Below, one piece after another: positions 59,979 through 64,000 of a DNA stretch of 64,000 nt. Location of the stretch: positions 1 through 64,000 of the forward strand of contig CAJUKP010000010.1 of NCBI GenBank assembly GCA_910587165.1, read 5' to 3'. The translations under genes and the position numbers were made by a program. The notes under the pieces were generated by a model. That model had not been told where the DNA came from. It searched no databases and saw nothing but the letters and a program-made list of their open reading frames with translations. The first letter of the stretch is position 1. Each line of letters begins with the position of its first letter. This DNA comes from an uncultured Duncaniella sp. GTDB taxonomy: Bacteria; Bacteroidota; Bacteroidia; Bacteroidales; Muribaculaceae.

Positions 59979-60434
59979 TCAGTCCAGATGGCCTATGAAC
60001 ACACCATACTGGTCGAAGCGGAGATCAAGACCATTGGTGAGCTCTATCTCATAATCGCCATTGCGTTCCTTGGATATTTCGTTGATTCCGAAGGCAGGGA
60101 AATTTGTGGTGACATATTCGGCGATAGGCTGGGGCACTATTCCCTCCGGGACATACTGCTGTGCGGGTGCGTCTACATCGGTCCACTCTCCTGCAGCGTC
60201 AAATTCAACTTCGTGGCCACTGCTGAGTCGGACATCGTAGGATGTACGGTCGTTCTTGCCCTCGCGCTCGATAGACACCACCTTGTCGGAAGGATAGTAT
60301 TGGCTGATGAAGATCTGGGCAGGCTTGGGAAGCTGATCAAAAGTGATGGGGATATCTTTGTCATCATTGTCGTCACAGCTCCACACCATCATGGCCATGA
60401 GGCTGATGAAGATGAGAGAGAAAAATTTTTTCAT
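59979..60434 (-). CDS. PepSY-like (DUF2874) lipoprotein
   Basis: This 151-residue lipoprotein (lipobox VWSC, Cys20) has two PepSY-like/DUF2874 repeats, each with the pattern LPKPAQIFISQYYPSDKV and IAEYVTTNFPAFGINEI followed by strands with YDVRLSSGHEVEFD and YEIELTNGLDLRFD. The family is widespread in gut Bacteroidales; its role is unknown. It is a single gene. Confidence 0.88.
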   Translation of the reverse strand: MKKFFSLIFISLMAMMVWSCDDNDDKDIPITFDQLPKPAQIFISQYYPSDKVVSIEREGKNDRTSYDVRLSSGHEVEFDAAGEWTDVDAPAQQYVPEGIVPQPIAEYVTTNFPAFGINEISKERNGDYEIELTNGLDLRFDQYGVFIGHLD

Positions 60435-60521
60435 AACTTGATACTGTTTTAAAAGCTTTTAAATATTACAATTATGAGGTATGGCTTGTTCATACAGGAG
60501 TGAAAAAGATGTTCTATAACA

Positions 60522-60553
60522 TTTGTGACTCCCGATAATTATAGTTAAATTTG
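60522..60553 (+). promoter_or_regulatory. Promoter of the mce-mmdA operon
   Basis: TTTG (60522-60525), 20-bp spacer and TAAATTTG (60546-60553) fit the consensus exactly. The leader to the mce start at 60656 is about 95 nt, and shows no obvious structure. Confidence 0.75.
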
Positions 60554-60655
60554 CATCGGTGAAAAAGGGACTTGGCCGTCAATATGGCGTCCGAGGCCCG
60601 CAACACATTGCAAAATAGTCAATTAACGAATCATAACAACATATCAACATTCACC

Positions 60656-61075
60656 ATGGATATATCGCATATCGAACACATCGGCATCGCCGTCCCCAAT
60701 CTTGAGGAGGCTATCTCTTTCTATGAAAACACTCTTGGCATCAAGTGCTTCGCAATTGAGGAGGTTGAGGATCAGAAGGTCCGCACAGCATTCTTCAAGG
60801 TAGGCCAGACCAAGATCGAGCTTCTTGAAGGCACAGCTCCCGAGAGCGCGATCAGCAAATTCATTGCCAATAACGGAGGCCGCGGCGGCATCCAGCACGT
60901 AGCGCTTGCGATCGCCGACGGTGTGCAGAACGCTCTCAATGAGATGGAGGAAAAAGGATGCCGTCTCATCGACAAGGCTCCCCGCAAAGGCGCCGAGGGT
61001 CTCAACATCGCATTCCTTCATCCCAAAAGCACTTGCGGCACTCTGATCGAGCTCTGCGAAAACCCCAACAAGTAA
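60656..61075 (+). CDS. mce: Methylmalonyl-CoA epimerase
   Basis: This 139-residue enzyme of the glyoxalase (VOC) fold converts (R)- and (S)-methylmalonyl-CoA. Metal ligands are His in IEHIGIAV, Gln or Glu in QTKIELLEG, His in GIQHVAL and Glu in GTLIELCE. I start at 60656, where the family N-terminus begins. It is followed 27 bp later by mmdA. Confidence 0.94.
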   Translation: MDISHIEHIGIAVPNLEEAISFYENTLGIKCFAIEEVEDQKVRTAFFKVGQTKIELLEGTAPESAISKFIANNGGRGGIQHVALAIADGVQNALNEMEEKGCRLIDKAPRKGAEGLNIAFLHPKSTCGTLIELCENPNK

Positions 61076-61102
61076 TCAAAAAAAACATCTTAAAGAGATA
61101 TA

Positions 61103-62656
61103 ATGAGTACCCAGCTTGAAAAAGTAAAAGAGCTCATCGCCCTTCGCGAGGAAGCTCGTCTGGGTGGCGGCGAAAAGGCCATCCAGAAGCAGCACGAACG
61201 TGGCAAATATACTGCCCGCGAGCGCATCGACCAGCTCCTTGACGAAGGTTCATTCGAGGAAATAGATATGTTTGTGCGCCACCGCTGCCACAACTTCGGC
61301 CAGGAGAAGAAATCGTTCCTCGGCGACGGCGTGGTGACAGGCTATGGCACAATCGAGGGTCGCCTTGTCTATGTGTTTGCCCAGGATTTCACCGTATTCG
61401 GAGGCTCACTCAGCGAAACAATGGCTCTCAAGATCTGCAAGATCATGGATATGGCCATGAAGATGGGTGCCCCCGTGATCGGTCTCAATGACTCGGGAGG
61501 TGCACGTATCCAGGAGGGTATCAACGCACTTGCAGGATATGCCGAGATTTTCCAGCGCAATATCCTCGCGTCGGGTGTCATACCTCAGATTTCCGGTATC
61601 CTTGGTCCGTGTGCCGGCGGTGCGGTCTATTCTCCCGCCCTCACCGACTTCACTATCATGACCAAGGGAATCTCATATATGTTCCTCACAGGTCCCAAGG
61701 TTGTGAAGACCGTGACAGGTGAGGATGTGACCCAGGAGGCTCTTGGCGGTGCGACCGTGCATTCCCAGAAGAGCGGTGTGGCCCACTTCGCTGCCGAGGA
61801 CGGAGAGGAGACACTCTCGATCATCCGCAAGCTTTTCAGCTACATCCCGCAGAACAATCTTGAGGAGCCCCCGTTGGTGGAGTGCAATGACCCCATTGAC
61901 CGCCTTGAGGACTCGCTCAACGAGATCATCCCCGACTCGGCCAACCGTCCCTATGATATGTATGAGGTGATCGGTGCCATTATCGACAACGGTGAGTTCC
62001 TCGAGATCCAGCGCGACTATGCCAAGAACATCATAATCGGTTTCGCCCGTTTCAACGGACAGTCTGTAGGTATCGTGGCCAATCAGCCCAAATATCTCGC
62101 CGGAGTGCTTGACAGCAATGCCTCGCGCAAGGGTGCCCGCTTTGTCCGTTTCTGCGATGCGTTCAACATTCCTCTCGTAACCCTTGTCGATGTCCCCGGT
62201 TTCCTTCCCGGAACAGGTCAGGAATACAACGGTGTGATTCTCCATGGTGCCAAGCTGCTCTATGCTTACGGCGAGGCTACTGTGCCTAAGGTGACCGTAA
62301 CACTCCGCAAGAGCTACGGTGGCAGCCACATCGTGATGTCGTGCAAGCAGCTCCGAGGCGATATGAACTACGCATGGCCCACCGCTGAGATTGCCGTTAT
62401 GGGCGGTGCAGGTGCTGTCGAGGTGCTTTATGCCAAGGAGGCCAAGGCTTCGGAGGATCCCGCCAAGGTGCTCCGCGAGAAAGAAGAGGAGTACAACAAG
62501 CTCTTCTGCAACCCCTACAACGCCGCCCGCTATGGATATATCGACGACGTTATCGAACCCCGCAACACGCGTTTCCGTGTGATCCGCGCCCTGCAGCAGC
62601 TCGCCACCAAGAAGGTGGTCAACCCTGCCAAGAAGCACGGCAATATACCCCTCTAA
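61103..62656 (+). CDS. mmdA: Methylmalonyl-CoA decarboxylase, carboxyltransferase subunit
   Basis: This 517-residue carboxyltransferase (the acyl-CoA carboxylase beta fold) moves CO2 from methylmalonyl-CoA to the biotin carrier. Motifs include ERIDQLLDEGSFEEID, GDGVVTGYG, the CoA-oxyanion GGARIQEG and GPCAGGAVYSPALTDF, and in the second half FLPGTGQEYNG and GGSHIVMSCK. A propionyl-CoA carboxylase role is possible from the fold alone, but the OadG-like and biotin carrier genes next to it point to the Na+-pumping decarboxylase. Confidence 0.93.
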   Translation: MSTQLEKVKELIALREEARLGGGEKAIQKQHERGKYTARERIDQLLDEGSFEEIDMFVRHRCHNFGQEKKSFLGDGVVTGYGTIEGRLVYVFAQDFTVFGGSLSETMALKICKIMDMAMKMGAPVIGLNDSGGARIQEGINALAGYAEIFQRNILASGVIPQISGILGPCAGGAVYSPALTDFTIMTKGISYMFLTGPKVVKTVTGEDVTQEALGGATVHSQKSGVAHFAAEDGEETLSIIRKLFSYIPQNNLEEPPLVECNDPIDRLEDSLNEIIPDSANRPYDMYEVIGAIIDNGEFLEIQRDYAKNIIIGFARFNGQSVGIVANQPKYLAGVLDSNASRKGARFVRFCDAFNIPLVTLVDVPGFLPGTGQEYNGVILHGAKLLYAYGEATVPKVTVTLRKSYGGSHIVMSCKQLRGDMNYAWPTAEIAVMGGAGAVEVLYAKEAKASEDPAKVLREKEEEYNKLFCNPYNAARYGYIDDVIEPRNTRFRVIRALQQLATKKVVNPAKKHGNIPL

Positions 62657-62666
62657 GGCAAGCAGT

Positions 62667-63587
62667 ATGAAAAAAAGAATATTATCTATCCTCGTGATAG
62701 CTCTGGCCTGCGTCACAGCTGTATCAGCTCAAGGACGCCGCGGTCTGAGAATCAATGAGGTGATGATTTCCAATGACTCGACAAGCGTCGTGGACGACTT
62801 CGGCCGTTACTCGGCGTGGGTGGAGCTTTTCAACTCCACCTTCGGTCCTCTGGAGATCTCGAGCGTCTTTCTCACCAATGACAAAACCAATCCGACGCTC
62901 TATCCGGTGCCGTTAGGCGATGTGAATACTGAGATCCCGGCACGCCAGCACATCCTGTTCTGGGCTGACGGTGAACCCAACAAGGGTACGTTCCACACCA
63001 ACTTCGTCTTCACTCCCGGCGAGGACAACTATGTGGCCATATATGATGCCAACGGGAAGACTCTCATTGACGAGATCGTGATTCCCGGAACACTCAAGCC
63101 CGGCCAGTCGTATGCCCGCAAGGTGGACGGCGAGGGTGGAACCTTCAATCCCGAGGCATGGGAGATCCGCGACGGTTCCGAGTCACTCTACATCACTCCT
63201 TCGAGCAACAATATCATCAAGAGCACCAACTCAAAGGTTGATATGTTTGCCGAGCAGGATGAGAACGGATTCGGAATGGCTGTCATGGCCATGTGCATAG
63301 TGTTTGCCGCGCTGCTCGTGCTGTCGATATGCTTCTATATCATCAGCCGCATCGGAGCCAACGTGTCACGTTCACAGAAGGCCAAGGCTCTCGCCGACAC
63401 TGAGGCTGAGGCCGGCCGTCCCGATCATGATTCGGGTGAGGAGATCGCCGCCATCGCGATGGCTCTGCGTGACCACCTCGAAGCACATGACCGTGAGAAC
63501 ACAGTGCTCACCATCAACAAAGTGCGCCGCGCCTATTCACCCTGGAGCTCCAAGATCTATTCATTGCGCGAGCTTCCCCGTCGCTAA
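62667..63587 (+). CDS. OadG-family gamma subunit with N-terminal lamin-tail domain
   Basis: This 306-residue protein has a signal peptide (to about residue 21), a lamin-tail-like beta domain (RINEVMISNDSTSVV, WVELFNSTFGPLEIS, then HILFWADGEPNKG), one TM helix (~205-225, MAVMAMCIVFAALLVLSI) and a C-terminal cytoplasmic part with AIAMALRDHLEAHD and SPWSSKIYSLRE as in OadG. Classic OadG subunits are ~80-120 residues; here a periplasmic 190-residue domain has been added. OadG tethers the carboxyltransferase to the membrane pump. It is 10 bp after mmdA. Confidence 0.86.
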   Translation: MKKRILSILVIALACVTAVSAQGRRGLRINEVMISNDSTSVVDDFGRYSAWVELFNSTFGPLEISSVFLTNDKTNPTLYPVPLGDVNTEIPARQHILFWADGEPNKGTFHTNFVFTPGEDNYVAIYDANGKTLIDEIVIPGTLKPGQSYARKVDGEGGTFNPEAWEIRDGSESLYITPSSNNIIKSTNSKVDMFAEQDENGFGMAVMAMCIVFAALLVLSICFYIISRIGANVSRSQKAKALADTEAEAGRPDHDSGEEIAAIAMALRDHLEAHDRENTVLTINKVRRAYSPWSSKIYSLRELPRR

Positions 63588-63628
63588 GCCTCTCACTTCA
63601 TTCAATCACATCCACATCTTAGATCACA

Positions 63629-64000
63629 ATGAAAGAATATAAATATCGCATCAACGGCAACCTCTACACAGTGAAGGTTGGTGACATCGACGAGAATCTC
63701 GCCAAGGTCGAGGTTAACGGTGTCCCCTATAAAGTGGAGCTCCAGAAGACTGACAAGCCTGTCACCATTGTCTCCAAGCCCCGTCCACAGGCCGCTCCCC
63801 GCACAGAGGGTGGCGCCAAGGTCATCACAAAGCCTGCGGCATCAGCCGGCAGCTATCAGGTGAAGGCACCTCTGCCCGGCGTGGTGATGAGCATCCCTGT
63901 CAAAGTGGGCGACACTGTCAAAGCATCCGACACAGTGGTGATGCTCGAGGCCATGAAGATGGAGAACGCCATCCATGCCGGCAACGACGGAAAGGTGGCT
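63629..64000 (+). CDS. mmdC: Biotin carrier subunit of methylmalonyl-CoA decarboxylase (partial)
   Basis: The first 124 residues are present; the 3' end lies beyond the window. Residues 1-45 are a small beta domain, residues 46-75 a Pro/Ala-rich flexible linker, and residues 76 on a biotinyl domain with the biotinylation motif EAMKMEN (Lys110). It carries CO2 from MmdA to the membrane pump subunit, expected just downstream (beta subunit, OadB-type). About 20 residues are missing. Confidence 0.93.
   Translation, partial: MKEYKYRINGNLYTVKVGDIDENLAKVEVNGVPYKVELQKTDKPVTIVSKPRPQAAPRTEGGAKVITKPAASAGSYQVKAPLPGVVMSIPVKVGDTVKASDTVVMLEAMKMENAIHAGNDGKVA

Noticed and set aside
61673..62716. Long open frame (347 codons) on the minus strand
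   Set aside because: It is antisense to mmdA, a clear full-length gene, and its protein shows no family motif. It is a by-product of codon bias.
1..64000. CRISPR arrays, insertion sequences, prophage or integrase genes
   Set aside because: No regularly spaced direct repeats, transposase, terminal inverted repeats or phage genes were seen; DUF5131 alone is not enough for a phage call.

Overview
The window looks like ordinary chromosome of a Bacteroidales bacterium, most likely Muribaculaceae or a close relative; that rank is inferred and no 16S gene is present. The signs are: promoters of the Bacteroidota type (-7 TAnnTTTG, often with TTTG about 20 bp upstream) in front of many genes; few Shine-Dalgarno sites; a type IX secretion plug-like protein; a biotin-dependent methylmalonyl-CoA decarboxylase operon for propionate formation; a 29-residue COX24/mS38-like basic protein; and a CfxA/CblA-type class A beta-lactamase. 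Coding is dense, with many 4-base start/stop overlaps. I see no insertion sequence, prophage, integrase or CRISPR array.

Layout. 1-2421: the 5' half of a tRNA-Arg, then ung, a C_GCAxxG_C_C redox protein and a DUF5103/plug protein. 2397-11976 (minus): seven tightly packed genes, read in the order two-part GT2 glycosyltransferase, DUF4922 HIT-like nucleotidyltransferase, SpoIID/LytB-domain protein without a signal peptide, AmpG-like permease, GH106-like hydrolase, NamZ-type exo-N-acetylmuramidase lipoprotein, and amino-sugar kinase. I read this as a peptidoglycan salvage operon with several uncharacterised members. 12132-15688: class A beta-lactamase, HAD phosphatase and DUF5131 protein, then an HD-domain protein and nicotinamidase. 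15866-17480: mdh with a long leader containing a terminator-like hairpin, and a small proline-rich lipoprotein. 17502-24178: a self-contained glycine cleavage operon, lplA-gcvT-gcvH-gcvPA-gcvPB-lpdA, with a split P-protein.

24295-36482: M3 peptidase and TPR protein; dnaB, ogt and guaA; queuosine precursor transporter and YjjG-type phosphatase; an HU-type protein, the tiny basic protein and an RNase E/G gene with a strongly folded leader. 36558-40365: an unusual one-protein ABC-ATPase-TOPRIM (OLD/PARIS-like architecture) next to a PAP2 phosphatase fused to a probable outer-membrane barrel, then an AraC regulator. 40593-46664: sppA, lpxK, purine nucleoside phosphorylase and thiL, then a PGNN-repeat secreted protein.

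46742-53055: a six-gene minus operon (aminopeptidase P, CCA transferase/HD, queD, queE, 5'-nucleotidase lipoprotein, DUF486) and a META-domain lipoprotein. 53105-57461: dCMP deaminase, S41 protease and 5-formyl-THF cyclo-ligase, then a sigma factor, membrane partner and YccF. 57561-59883: NatAB-type ABC exporter. 59979-64000: PepSY-like lipoprotein, then mce, mmdA, a lamin-tail/OadG fusion and the start of the biotin carrier gene, cut by the window end.
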